Counted from the first letter of the stretch, positions 24,855 to 33,665 are shown. The stretch: 34,429 nt of DNA from Pelotomaculum sp. PtaB.Bin104 (GCA_002067205.1 MVQL01000127.1:1-34429); one strand, 5' to 3'. Notes: generated by a model not told the origin, from the sequence alone. Numbers and translations are program-made.

Positions 24855-25318
24855 AGAATTTTAATAATGTGAAAATCTGTCTTGCGGCTTCCGCAGGAGG
24901 GCATCTGAGTCAGCTGCTGTTACTGGACCATATATGGAAAGGACGCGCTATTGTCTGTGTTTCAACGGGGGAAATGGTAAGTGAAAAGCTAAAGAAAATT
25001 GGCAATACCTATATTGTCGGGGAATGCAACCGTAAGCATCTCTTCAAGACTTTAACGGTGCTGTTTCGTTGTTTTTGGATTGTTTTGCATGAACGGCCTG
25101 ATGTAGTCATCAGTACCGGAGCGGCGGCGGGTTTTTTGATGTGTTTTTGGGGCAAACTATTTGGAGCAAAAGTTATCTGGATAGACAGTATTGCCAACGC
25201 CAAGAAACTGTCAATGAGCGGACGGATGATTCGTCCGTTTGCCGACTTGATTCTCAGTCAATGGCCGGATGTGGCAGCCCAATATGCAAAGGTTGAATAT
25301 GTCGGTGAATTGATATGA
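24848..25318 (+). CDS. Alg14-like membrane subunit of a split glycosyltransferase (PssD/EpsE type)
   Basis: 156 residues from the ATG at 24848, which overlaps the CapA stop; earlier in-frame starts only read CapA DNA. ICLAASAGGHLSQLLLL is the GGH-containing N-terminal motif of Alg14. VVISTGAAAGFLMCFWGKLFGAKVIWIDSIANA (in parts VVISTGAAAG and IWIDSIA) is the acceptor-side region, with a hydrophobic stretch around 110. Alg14 homologues tether the catalytic Alg13-like partner to the membrane. That partner is at 26034-26513, separated only by the deacetylase gene. Its end overlaps the deacetylase start by 4 bases (ATGA). Confidence 0.85.
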   Translation: MVENFNNVKICLAASAGGHLSQLLLLDHIWKGRAIVCVSTGEMVSEKLKKIGNTYIVGECNRKHLFKTLTVLFRCFWIVLHERPDVVISTGAAAGFLMCFWGKLFGAKVIWIDSIANAKKLSMSGRMIRPFADLILSQWPDVAAQYAKVEYVGELI

Positions 25319-26031
25319 TCGTTCCATTGTTCTTACTTTCATTTTGTGTCTTGCTGCTTCTTTATATTCCAGTTCCATGGGGTATTGGATATATTCTGCG
25401 AATAAGACAGAAGCAAAAAGCTGTTAGGAATAATCAAATATATTTGACTTTTGATGATGGTCCAGGGAATCGCCTGACTCCTCATATATTAAGTATCTTG
25501 AATGAAAATGATATAAAAGCAACATTTTTTCTTTTAGGAAGAAATGTTGCTGGTCGAGAAGCTGTCCTTCGGTCAATTGATTACGAAGGACATTGTATTG
25601 CATCGCATAGTTATTCACACTTTCATTCCTGGAAAGTTCTGCCGTGGAAATCGGTATTTGATATTAAACAAGGCTTGAAGTCAATTAATGATGTATTATC
25701 ACAAGCGGGTAGAAATTATGCGTATCGTCCTCCCTGTGGAAAATTAAATATATTTTCTCTTGTTTATTTGTGTTTGAAAAAAATTCCTGTTGTTTTTTGG
25801 TCGATAGACTGTCTGGATACGTGGCCAAAAGACCTAAGAAATGTTAAGTTCGCGGCCCAAAAAATTCGTGAAAATAAAGGGGGAATTGTTTTATTTCATG
25901 ATTTTGACCGGACGACCGAAACTGTAGATGAATATGTATTAGACTCCCTAAAAGCAGCCATCATTGCTGGGAAGGACCTTGGATTAGAGTTTTCGACAAT
26001 TGACCGTTTGATAGAAAAAGGTAAGGAATAG
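25315..26031 (+). CDS. NodB-family polysaccharide deacetylase
   Basis: 238 residues with an N-terminal membrane segment (2-24). NodB motifs are complete: TFDDGP (D47, D48), H98-S-Y-S-H102 for the metal, RPPCGK (138-143) and LFHD (H195, D196). It should remove N- or O-acetyl groups from the polymer or lipid-linked unit using a divalent metal. The ATG at 25315 overlaps the Alg14-like stop, and the next gene follows after 2 bases, so it is tightly coupled between the two halves of one glycosyltransferase. This implies that deacetylation concerns the sugar which that enzyme adds (inferred). Confidence 0.9.
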   Translation: MIVPLFLLSFCVLLLLYIPVPWGIGYILRIRQKQKAVRNNQIYLTFDDGPGNRLTPHILSILNENDIKATFFLLGRNVAGREAVLRSIDYEGHCIASHSYSHFHSWKVLPWKSVFDIKQGLKSINDVLSQAGRNYAYRPPCGKLNIFSLVYLCLKKIPVVFWSIDCLDTWPKDLRNVKFAAQKIRENKGGIVLFHDFDRTTETVDEYVLDSLKAAIIAGKDLGLEFSTIDRLIEKGKE

Positions 26032-26033
26032 AC

Positions 26034-26513
26034 TTGATTTTTTTAGCAGTAGGCACTCAATTTGGATTTGACCGGCTTGTCAAGGCCGTTGATCAGGCAA
26101 TTGAAAAAGGACTTGTTCAGGATACCGTATTTGCCCAGATTGGACCGGGTGCATATTTGCCGAAGCGAATGGAGTATGTGGTAAGTCTCAAAAAGGAAGC
26201 GTTTGACAAGACCCTCAATTCCTGTGACTCAATCATTAGTCATGCCGGGATGGGTAATATCGAACTTGCCTTAAAGACAGGAAAGCCTCTTTTGGTGATG
26301 CCGCGGCGTAAGGAATATGCCGAGGTGGTTAACGATCATCAAGTTGATACAGCCCGCAAGTTTGAACAACTTGGTCATATTCTGGCAGCTTATGATCCGG
26401 ATGAACTGATTGAAAAAATTAAGTTGCTTAAAACATTTGTTCCCAAGCCCCGTATCCCAAATCGCCGGGGGATTATTGACCGGATCAGCCAGTTCCTTGC
26501 GACGATTGATTAA
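26034..26513 (+). CDS. Alg13-like catalytic subunit of a split glycosyltransferase (PssE/EpsF type)
   Basis: 159 residues with a TTG start at 26034; AAGGA at 26023-26027 sits at suitable distance, and the fold begins immediately (IFLAVGTQFGFDRL). DSIISHAGMGNIELALKTGKPLLVMPRRKEYAEVVNDHQ, seen as SHAGMGNIELAL and PRRKEYAEVVNDHQ, is the GT28 C-terminal nucleotide-sugar-binding region characteristic of Alg13 and MurG. It works only with an Alg14-like membrane partner, here encoded at 24848-25318. The donor is usually a UDP-sugar. Confidence 0.87.
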   Translation: MIFLAVGTQFGFDRLVKAVDQAIEKGLVQDTVFAQIGPGAYLPKRMEYVVSLKKEAFDKTLNSCDSIISHAGMGNIELALKTGKPLLVMPRRKEYAEVVNDHQVDTARKFEQLGHILAAYDPDELIEKIKLLKTFVPKPRIPNRRGIIDRISQFLATID

Positions 26514-26609
26514 AATTCTGCCTCGGTTATACCGTTTTTTATGTTCGAGGTGGATATTACAGGATATAGTAGTACAAGAGAAAACAGGATAAATGAAAAC
26601 GAGGCAACA
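26514..26609 (+). other. 96-base spacer with a compound hairpin and T6 run
   Basis: CGGT-TAT-ACCG followed by six T (26524-26540) is nested inside CCTCG (26521-26525) and CGAGG (26546-26550). The stem is too short for a confident terminator, but this is one of the few real gaps in the operon and marks the shift to the more GC-rich 3' block. Partial termination or processing here is possible. Confidence 0.3.
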
Positions 26610-27584
26610 GTGAAGATATTGATTACCGGCGGGGCGGGATTTATCGGGTCCCATCTGGCAGAACGGCTGCTGGGGCAGGGACATCAGGTCATTGTGATCG
26701 ATGATCTCAGTACCGGAAGTCTGGCCAATCTGGCGCAGGTACGCGGCCATCCAAACTTTTCTTTTGTCTTGGACTCAGTCCGCAACGCCAACACCATGCA
26801 TCTTTTGATAGAGCAATGTGACCTCATCTATCATTTGGCCGCAGCGGTGGGCGTTCAGCTCATCGTCGATCAACCCGTTCACACCATCGAGACCAACATT
26901 CACGGTACTGAGGTCGTCCTGTCTATTGCAAACAAATTCGGCAAAAAAGTCCTCATCGCCTCGACCAGTGAAGTGTATGGCAAAAGCGAAGCCATTCCCT
27001 TCCATGAAGATGACGACACTGTCCTGGGCAGTACGCGATTTAGCCGCTGGTCCTATGCGTGCAGCAAGGCGATTGACGAGTTTCTTGCATTGGCCTATCA
27101 TCAGCAGTACGGCCTGCCGGTGGTGGTGGTGCGATTGTTTAACACGGTAGGCCCTCGCCAGACCGGCCGCTATGGGATGGTGATTCCGCGGTTTGTTGAT
27201 CGGGCACTCCGGAATGAACCGATTCAAATCTATGGCGATGGTCAGCAGGCCCGGTGTTTTTCCTGTGTGTTTGATGTGATTGACGGATTGACTGCCCTGA
27301 TGGAATGTCCCGATGCGGCCGGCCGGGTATACAATATAGGCTCAGATGAAGAGATAACCATGGAAGCCTTGGCAGATACGATTATCGCAATGACCGCCAG
27401 CCGGAGCCGGAAGGTATTTCTGAGCTACGAAGAAGCTTATGGCCGGCCCTTTGACGATATGCATCGCCGCGTACCGAGTCTGGATCGTATCCGCAAGCAG
27501 GTCGGATACCAATCTCGCTTTACACTGCAACAGACGTTGACTCTGATTATTCAAGCCAAGCAAAAAGAAGGCACAGGGCAGTAA
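26610..27584 (+). CDS. NAD-dependent nucleotide-sugar epimerase/dehydratase (extended SDR)
   Basis: 324 residues from GTG 26610, chosen because GAGG (26601-26604) lies five bases upstream and the Rossmann strand starts at once (KILITGGAGFIGSHL); an ATG at 26541 would add 23 unlikely residues. TGGAGFIG (6-13) binds NAD, the catalytic elements are STSEVYG (118-124) and Y149-x3-K153, and LFNTVGPRQTGRYGMVIPRFV is typical of UDP-glucose 4-epimerase and UDP-glucuronate decarboxylase relatives. It supplies an activated sugar for the polymer; the exact reaction cannot be chosen between epimerisation, decarboxylation and dehydration. Its stop overlaps the exosortase-fusion start by one base. Confidence 0.87.
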   Translation: MKILITGGAGFIGSHLAERLLGQGHQVIVIDDLSTGSLANLAQVRGHPNFSFVLDSVRNANTMHLLIEQCDLIYHLAAAVGVQLIVDQPVHTIETNIHGTEVVLSIANKFGKKVLIASTSEVYGKSEAIPFHEDDDTVLGSTRFSRWSYACSKAIDEFLALAYHQQYGLPVVVVRLFNTVGPRQTGRYGMVIPRFVDRALRNEPIQIYGDGQQARCFSCVFDVIDGLTALMECPDAAGRVYNIGSDEEITMEALADTIIAMTASRSRKVFLSYEEAYGRPFDDMHRRVPSLDRIRKQVGYQSRFTLQQTLTLIIQAKQKEGTGQ

Positions 27585-29563
27585 TGACAGGGCGAACTTA
27601 CTCTATTGATGACGTAAAGGCCGTAATTCTCATTGGCGGCAGGGATTTTGGCCGTTGCCGGACGGCCTCACGTTTGAATCGGGCGTTGTGGCCCTTGGCC
27701 GGAAAGCCTGTCCTGCAGCATCTGATTGAACATATTGCCTGTCAGGGTGTTCGCCGGTTTGTGCTGTGCTGTGAAACTGAATCAAAGCATATTCGAAACT
27801 CGCTTATGCTTCCGGATTACCTGGATGTCCGATGTATTGAAGAAACAATGCCTCGCGGTACGGCGGGTTGTATCCGGGATGCTGCCGATCCGGGGCGTGA
27901 TGAATTGCTGTTTGTCTTTCAGGCCTGTACGCTTACCCCGCCGGATATTCATGAAATGATTCAAAAGCATCGAACCGGCGACTGCATAATGACGATGTTT
28001 TTTAATCCTCCCTTAATGCCGGAGGAGGCGGTTCTGCAGGATGCACAATTGTATGCCTGTGAATCTTCTATTCTTGATTGTATACCCCGGAAAGGGTATT
28101 TTGACATTAAAGAAGGACTTGTGCCCACCCTTGTTTCTGCAGAGAAAACCGTGTTTGCCGCAACTCTGGCATCTTCCTCAGGGCATTTTAGAATGTGGCG
28201 CCAATATGTGCAGGCGGTTGGAGTATGGCTTAATAAGATTAAGACGGGACATCCGGCCCTGACGGGGTTTCAGTCTTCGCCTTCCCGGCCGGGTGTGTGG
28301 ATTGGTGAAGGCGTCCATATCGCAGAGTCAGCGCGATTGGTCGGTCCGATAATTATCGAGGCAGGAGCACAAATTGATTCCGATGCGGTGATTTTGGGGC
28401 CGGCTTTAATTGGCCCTCAGGCGGTAATAGGGTCTAACGCATGTGTAGAGCACAGTGTCATCTGGAAAGCCGCAACGATGGGGCGGAAATGCCATATCCG
28501 TCAGTCTCTGATTGATGAAAACTTTAATGTTCCATCAGGAGTCCAGTTGGACAATCAGTTGGCGGCTCGCCCCCAAACAGGGCTTGGTGCATGGACGGAG
28601 GCGATGCGTCTGAGAATTAAATATCCCGCATTTCATTCAAAGATGGAGGAGCGTGTGAAGACATTTGCCGAACTTCTAAGTCGGCCCCAATTTAAAAATA
28701 TACTTCTGTTGATACTGGGTTTGCTGTTTGGAACCCTGATGGTTTCGTACTGGCAGCCAACACTAAATAAGTTGTGGCATATTTGGCTTGAAAGCGACGA
28801 ATACTCCAGCGGTTTGCTGGTGCCGCCTCTGGCACTCTATGTGCTCTGGTCACGTCGGCATTCGTTTTATGAATGCATCATCCAGCCGGCATGGACAGGG
28901 CTTGCTATGCTGCTGGCTGCTCAGGGATTCCGTCTGTTTGGGTTGTATTTTATGTTTGCGTCAGCAGAGCGTTTGGCATTTGTCCTGTCCATCGGTGCGA
29001 TTGTGCTTTTATTGTTGGGCTGGCGTTTTTTCTTGCGGTTTGTGCCGATATTTATTTTCTTGTTTTTGATGTTGCCGCTGCCGAATCGTGTGGAATCGAT
29101 TATTACCCAGCCGCTTCAATCTTGGGCGACCGTTTCAGCAGTATATCTCTTGGAGACATTAGGTTATAGTGTCATCCGTCAGGGCAATGTCATTCAGATT
29201 GGCGATACGCTGGTGGCCGTGGCTGAAGCCTGTAACGGGCTGCGTATGCTGACTGCCTTTTTTGTAATCAGCGGTTTTGTCGTACTGATTTCCCAAAGAA
29301 AGTTCTGGGAAAAAATTATTGTCCTACTGTCAACTATTCCCATCGCATTAATTTGCAACACGATTCGATTGGCACTGACCTCGATTGCATTTACAAAAAT
29401 CAAGACCGAAGATCTCGAGAAAATAGCCCATGATTTTGGCGGCCTTGCAATGATGCCATTGGCGATAGGGATAATCATATTAGAGCTTTGGATGCTCAAA
29501 CATTTATTCAGTCAGCCGGAATCTATTGAACATCAGGTGGTAATCAGCCGAAAGGATAATTGA
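27584..29563 (+). CDS. Fusion of a nucleotidyltransferase-like/left-handed beta-helix module with an exosortase
   Basis: 659 residues. Residues 11 to about 230 resemble a sugar-nucleotidyltransferase (VKAVILIGG, then LAGKPVLQHLIEHI), but the usual G-G-x-G-T-R and P-K-P parts are replaced by GGRDFGRCR and LNRALWP. Residues 236-325 show isoleucine-patch hexapeptide rungs (GVWIGEGVHIAESARLVGP, then IIEAGAQIDSDAVILGP). From about 370 to 640 there are eight or so membrane segments with exosortase motifs: ESDEYSSGLLVPPLALYVLW (403-422), catalytic C550 in AEACNGLR, R595 in CNTIR and H616 in AHDFGG. The exosortase part should process PEP-CTERM proteins such as 567-1238. The N-terminal part is cytoplasmic and probably not a normal transferase. 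TAATGA coupling links it to the epimerase gene. Confidence 0.88.
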   Translation: MTGRTYSIDDVKAVILIGGRDFGRCRTASRLNRALWPLAGKPVLQHLIEHIACQGVRRFVLCCETESKHIRNSLMLPDYLDVRCIEETMPRGTAGCIRDAADPGRDELLFVFQACTLTPPDIHEMIQKHRTGDCIMTMFFNPPLMPEEAVLQDAQLYACESSILDCIPRKGYFDIKEGLVPTLVSAEKTVFAATLASSSGHFRMWRQYVQAVGVWLNKIKTGHPALTGFQSSPSRPGVWIGEGVHIAESARLVGPIIIEAGAQIDSDAVILGPALIGPQAVIGSNACVEHSVIWKAATMGRKCHIRQSLIDENFNVPSGVQLDNQLAARPQTGLGAWTEAMRLRIKYPAFHSKMEERVKTFAELLSRPQFKNILLLILGLLFGTLMVSYWQPTLNKLWHIWLESDEYSSGLLVPPLALYVLWSRRHSFYECIIQPAWTGLAMLLAAQGFRLFGLYFMFASAERLAFVLSIGAIVLLLLGWRFFLRFVPIFIFLFLMLPLPNRVESIITQPLQSWATVSAVYLLETLGYSVIRQGNVIQIGDTLVAVAEACNGLRMLTAFFVISGFVVLISQRKFWEKIIVLLSTIPIALICNTIRLALTSIAFTKIKTEDLEKIAHDFGGLAMMPLAIGIIILELWMLKHLFSQPESIEHQVVISRKDN

Positions 29564-29603
29564 CGGCCATTGAATAATTTAAGTGCCATAAAAAGAGGAG
29601 TGT

Positions 29604-31871
29604 ATGCAGGAATTAGATAAATATGCGTACCAGCCTGTTCAGGGTGAGGTATTTGATTACGTTGACACCCAGCAGTCTGTACACCCCCAAGACGATGGAA
29701 TAGTAGAGCTTGTCCATGCAATTTTAAGGCGATGGTATATTGTTGTCTTTTGCGCTATCCTGGTTGGCGGGGGTGGAGCTGTTGCTGTATGGCGTTTTAT
29801 GCCGGAAAAATTTAACACCAAAGGCTCTGTTATGGTATCCCTTGTCGTTGCACCTATCATGTATGATACAAAGACGGGTGTAGGAAATTATGATACATTT
29901 AAAAACACCCAAGCGGGTGTGATGACCAGCGATTTAATTCTAAATCGTGTGGCTGATGAAGTAAAAGACAAAGAACTTGTTTTTTTTAACCAGCAAGAAA
30001 GTCTTTTACAAGTTATGCGAAATATGGTGGTAAACGGTGCTATACAAGTTATCCCAGAACGTGGGACCGAGTTCCTGCACATCCAGATGTCAACCGAGGT
30101 TCCTTCAGATGCGGAAAAATTAATCAATGCTTTTTTACGCAGTTATGAAGCTGTTGTCAAAACCGATGAGATTGACTCTATTAATGACAGGCTGTCGCGC
30201 CTGGAGGTTCAGCGGCGTACGCTGGAAGAGCAGATGCGCCGCCAGAAAGCTAAAATCCGCGAAAGGGTAGATGAATATGGAACCGAGCAATTGACTCCAC
30301 GCCAGGAGATCGCCCTTAAACAGGTTGCTACCTTAAAGCAGGAACAGGTTTCTATTGGCGTTCGTCGTATGCTGATGGAAGCGCGTGTTATGACGATGGA
30401 AGATCAGCTCAAGGATGAATTAACACTATCGGATATCACCGATCAAGTTCAACTCCGCGTGGAAAGCGATCCTGTCATTCAATCCTTGCGTCAGGATATT
30501 CGCCGTTATGAACAACTCATCCGTGACGGCCAGGCGACGATGATCGATACCAATCCGGAGATGCAGCGCAGAAAACAAATTCTTTCTGAACTACAGCGGG
30601 ATCTGGAAAAGCAGCGTCAGGAAGCAACAACTCGCCATGAACAGTCCGCTCTGGCCGATGCCCGCAAAAAACGTCAGGGAGAACTGGATTCATTAAAGGC
30701 CGAATTAAATCAAATCATTGCTTACGAAGAGAAGATACGCGAACAGCTCAAAGAACATGATGACAGTACCATTCAAATAGGCCGTACTCAGTTGGATATT
30801 GACGATTTGCGAGAACAGTATGAAAGTTCACGTCAAATCTTTAACGAAATAACCCGCCGCATCGATGAACTCAATATTGAGCGGGATCGCAAGCCGCGTA
30901 TATCCATTCACTCGTGGGCACGCAGTGTTTCGGCAGAGAGCAAAAAGAAAAAATTGATGGTCGCAGCTCCGTTTGGTGGGTTGGGTATGGGACTTGCTTT
31001 GGCATTTCTGCTGGCCAAGCTGGACCGTCGTGTGCACGCGCCGGATGATGTGGCACGTCGCATCGGCGTTCGCATAATCGGTACGACCACCGGCCCGGAA
31101 CACGTCAGTCCCAAATTGCTCGGTCAGCAGCTTATGGATGACTACCAAACGATCCGTGCCAACCTGGGCTTATTGGACGGCAACGGCAATACCAAACTCC
31201 TTGTTGTTACCAGCCCCGGCATGGGTGACGGAAAAAGCACCCTGTCGCTGAATCTGGCGACCAGTTTTGCCCGTTCCGGCCGAAAAACATTGTTGATTGA
31301 TGGTGATTTACGAAAACCGGATATTGCCATAATGCTGAATTTGCCGGGTACACTTCGCGGTATTCAGGATTATCTATTCGGAATGGACCTGGAAAAAACC
31401 ATCTACCGAATGGAAGGATTGGATCTTAGTGTCATGGCCTCTGATGCACGCAATTCTCAGGATGCCCTTGAACTTCTGTCAATCCCGGAAACCCCCGAGC
31501 GGATTCGCCGTCTCCGGGATTCATTTGATTATATAATCATTGATACGCCGCCTGTGTTGGCCTTTTCAGATGCGATGGTATGGGCTAAAATGGCCGATGG
31601 TGTAATTTTAACCAGCTATATCGGGCATACCTCAAAAGTGGAAATGAAAGAGGCCCTCAAGCGGCTTCATGAAATCAAAGCCAACATTATCGGCACAGTG
31701 ATCAACAATGTCAAAGTTGCCCACAGTTACCGCCGCTATGGTTATGGGTATGGCTATGGGTATAGCGAAAAAGAAAAAGCCCGAAGAAAACCGCATGCCA
31801 CCAAGAGAGGCAACAAGGCTTTGTTGATTGGCGCAGGTTCTGAAGAAAATGGAGTTAATCAGCAAACCTGA
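29604..31871 (+). CDS. Wzc-like polysaccharide co-polymerase/tyrosine autokinase (BY-kinase)
   Basis: 755 residues. The N-terminal Wzz part has one membrane segment at about 45-65 (RWYIVVFCAILVGGGGA), and a long charged coiled coil covers about 180-430. A second membrane segment lies near residue 455 (MVAAPFGGLGMGLALAFLLA), then the cytoplasmic kinase: Walker A SPGMGDGKST (537-546, K544), Walker A' LLIDGDLRKP (D566, D568) and Walker B IIIDTPP (D647). The C-terminus carries a tyrosine cluster (Y709, Y712, Y714, Y716, Y718, Y720) for autophosphorylation. It controls chain length and export of the polymer. A purine-rich ribosome site (AAAAGAGGAG) precedes the ATG at 29604. Confidence 0.93.
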   Translation: MQELDKYAYQPVQGEVFDYVDTQQSVHPQDDGIVELVHAILRRWYIVVFCAILVGGGGAVAVWRFMPEKFNTKGSVMVSLVVAPIMYDTKTGVGNYDTFKNTQAGVMTSDLILNRVADEVKDKELVFFNQQESLLQVMRNMVVNGAIQVIPERGTEFLHIQMSTEVPSDAEKLINAFLRSYEAVVKTDEIDSINDRLSRLEVQRRTLEEQMRRQKAKIRERVDEYGTEQLTPRQEIALKQVATLKQEQVSIGVRRMLMEARVMTMEDQLKDELTLSDITDQVQLRVESDPVIQSLRQDIRRYEQLIRDGQATMIDTNPEMQRRKQILSELQRDLEKQRQEATTRHEQSALADARKKRQGELDSLKAELNQIIAYEEKIREQLKEHDDSTIQIGRTQLDIDDLREQYESSRQIFNEITRRIDELNIERDRKPRISIHSWARSVSAESKKKKLMVAAPFGGLGMGLALAFLLAKLDRRVHAPDDVARRIGVRIIGTTTGPEHVSPKLLGQQLMDDYQTIRANLGLLDGNGNTKLLVVTSPGMGDGKSTLSLNLATSFARSGRKTLLIDGDLRKPDIAIMLNLPGTLRGIQDYLFGMDLEKTIYRMEGLDLSVMASDARNSQDALELLSIPETPERIRRLRDSFDYIIIDTPPVLAFSDAMVWAKMADGVILTSYIGHTSKVEMKEALKRLHEIKANIIGTVINNVKVAHSYRRYGYGYGYGYSEKEKARRKPHATKRGNKALLIGAGSEENGVNQQT
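31734..31763 (+). repeat. Short TATGGN hexamer repeats coding the tyrosine tail
   Basis: Successive units TATGGT, TATGGG, TATGGC, TATGGG and the variant TATAGC encode alternating Tyr and Gly at the kinase C-terminus. The third base varies, so the repeat is partly degenerate. Slippage could change the number of phosphorylatable tyrosines in frame. Confidence 0.7.
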
Positions 31872-31876
31872 TTGTT

Positions 31877-33478
31877 ATGCATTTGAGATTAATACCGCCG
31901 TGTGGGGATGAGGCGTCTGATCGTCTAAGGAATGTTCTTAGTCTGCCGCGAGCCGGAGGACTGTTCCAACAGCAGGTGCTTAGGAACAATGGTAACGGCA
32001 TAGCTGAAGCCTCATCTCTGTATGTACCCTCCGAATGGCTGGAGCGTCTTGACAAGAGTAAAGTACCCCTGCGAGGTTACGACCGAGAAGGCCTTTCTGG
32101 AGGGATACTGGAAGGAGCCAAAGATGGCCTTTTGATTTCCAATGCGCTTCTGGACTGTCGCTGCAATCATAAGCAGCTCAATGATGTATTGAAATTTTCC
32201 AGCTCGGAGGTTGTGCTGGTTGACATCACGTTCCAATTAGCCGCTCCGAATGAAATAATCAGAACCACCCATCAGAACCGGATTGTCGGGATTCGCCGCA
32301 TACTCGAAGATATGACAGAGCCGATTCCCGCCGAGTCCCCCGATTTCCCGGCATATCTCTATTTTCCCCCATCTGTGTGTAAACGTTTCGGCCGAGAAGG
32401 CCGGCTTCCTATGAACATTGAAGCCTTGCGCTGCTACCTGAATGAGAAAGGGATTTCGATACGGCGATATCGTTTGGGAGGAGAAATACACAATTTAAAT
32501 AGCCCGGAAGGACTGCTGTATTTATTACAGAAGCTTCCGTTTGATGAATTTCCACAATTATCAAGCATAGCTATCGACCCGACCGCTCGTCTTATTGGTC
32601 CGGTCTGGGCGGACGATGACGTATATATCGAACAAAATGCTGTGGTGGCCGGACCGTCAATACTGTGTAAAGGCGTCCAAATCGGGGCTGGAGCGGTGGT
32701 GCAAAACACAGTTTTGGCGCCGGCATTGAAAGTAGAAGCAGGGGAACATCTTCAAAATACTCTCTGGCTTGAAAAAGAGTCTCGCCAGCACATTGACGGT
32801 CCGATCCGATTTTCTACGGAGTATTGTGAGCGGGCGGAGGTATACCGTGAATGGCCATTGTTTTCTTATGCGCGATTTGGGAAAAGACTATTTGATATTG
32901 TTTTATCACTCTGTATTCTGGTCTTGATCAGCCTGATATTTCCGGTTGTAGTAATTATGCTTAAATTGACCAGTCCGGGGCCGATTTTTTATCGCGCCCG
33001 GCGGCAGGGATTGCACGGCAAAGAATTTAATTGCCTAAAATTCCGAACGATGATGACACAGGCCGATAGCCTTCAAGAGCGGTTACGTATCGTTAATGAA
33101 GTGGATGGGCCGCAATTTAAAATCAACAATGATCCCCGCGTTACCGGGGTAGGCAAATTTTTACGGGATACCTGCATTGATGAACTGCCGCAATTTATCA
33201 ATGTCCTGCTTGGGGATATGAGCGTCGTGGGGCCGCGGCCGTCACCGGAAAATGAAAATGATTCATGCCCGGCCTGGCGGGATGCGCGTCTTTCGGTACG
33301 GCCGGGTATTACGGGCCTTTGGCAGGTATGCCGTACGCGGCAGGCTTCACAGGATTTTCAGGAGTGGGTGTATTACGATACACAGTATGTTCGGAATCTG
33401 TCGTTCCGACAAGATGTCTATATCTGTTTTAAGACTGCGTCAAAGCTTATTCATACATTCCTGGATCAGTTTGGTTAA
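31877..33478 (+). CDS. Priming sugar-phosphate transferase fused to an N-terminal nucleotidyltransferase-like/left-handed beta-helix module
   Basis: 533 residues. Residues about 335-533 form a polyprenyl-phosphate sugar-1-phosphate transferase: [10 protein letters not shown] with a hydrophobic segment, [18 protein letters not shown] (388-392), the catalytic D435-E436 in IDELPQF, GPRP (452-455) and PGITGLWQV. It loads the first sugar phosphate on the lipid carrier. It lacks the usual multi-span N-terminus of WbaP/WcaJ types. Instead residues 1-230 look like a degenerate nucleotidyltransferase ([19 protein letters not shown]), and 233-300 show hexapeptide rungs ([20 protein letters not shown], then [14 protein letters not shown]). 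The exosortase at 27584 carries a comparable extra module, so the two share an architecture around the Wzc gene. Start is 6 bases after the Wzc stop. Confidence 0.88.
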   Translation: MHLRLIPPCGDEASDRLRNVLSLPRAGGLFQQQVLRNNGNGIAEASSLYVPSEWLERLDKSKVPLRGYDREGLSGGILEGAKDGLLISNALLDCRCNHKQLNDVLKFSSSEVVLVDITFQLAAPNEIIRTTHQNRIVGIRRILEDMTEPIPAESPDFPAYLYFPPSVCKRFGREGRLPMNIEALRCYLNEKGISIRRYRLGGEIHNLNSPEGLLYLLQKLPFDEFPQLSSIAIDPTARLIGPVWADDDVYIEQNAVVAGPSILCKGVQIGAGAVVQNTVLAPALKVEAGEHLQNTLWLEKESRQHIDGPIRFSTEYCERAEVYREWPLFSYARFGKRLFDIVLSLCILVLISLIFPVVVIMLKLTSPGPIFYRARRQGLHGKEFNCLKFRTMMTQADSLQERLRIVNEVDGPQFKINNDPRVTGVGKFLRDTCIDELPQFINVLLGDMSVVGPRPSPENENDSCPAWRDARLSVRPGITGLWQVCRTRQASQDFQEWVYYDTQYVRNLSFRQDVYICFKTASKLIHTFLDQFG

Positions 33479-33541
33479 TCGAGATTTTCCGCCTGCGGGT
33501 AGAATTGCTGCAAGTTCTTAGGTTTGCAATAGTTCTGTGAA

Positions 33542-33624
33542 TACCGGAGGTGGGACTTGAACCCACACCCTGTTGCCAGGACGGGATTTTGAATCCCGCG
33601 CGTCTGCCATTCCGCCACTCCGGC
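33542..33624 (-). tRNA. tRNA-Leu (anticodon CAA)
   Basis: 83 bases on the minus strand fold as a class II tRNA: acceptor GCCGGAG with CTCCGGT, an anticodon stem CGGGA/TCCCG enclosing TTCAAAA (anticodon CAA), a long variable arm CCTG-GCAA-CAGG, and a T arm GTGGG-TTCAAGT-CCCAC. The discriminator is A73. Position 1-72 is a G-T (G-U) pair rather than G-C. CCA is not encoded, since TTC follows A73. The gene points towards the end of the polysaccharide operon. Confidence 0.96.
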
Positions 33625-33636
33625 TAAAGATGGGAT

Positions 33637-33665
33637 AGCATAGTCTAAAATAACCGCTTCGTCAA
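33637..33665 (-). promoter_or_regulatory. Sigma70-type promoter of tRNA-Leu
   Basis: On the minus strand TTGACG (33660-33665) and TATGCT (33637-33642) are spaced by exactly 17 bases, close to consensus, with the tRNA 5' end 12 bases below the -10 box. The -35 box lies in the loop and arm of the opposite-strand terminator hairpin at 33652-33676. Confidence 0.85.

Noticed and set aside
26271..26750. A 159-residue minus-strand reading frame across the Alg13-like and epimerase genes
   Set aside because: It is antisense to two well-recognised genes and has no family features.
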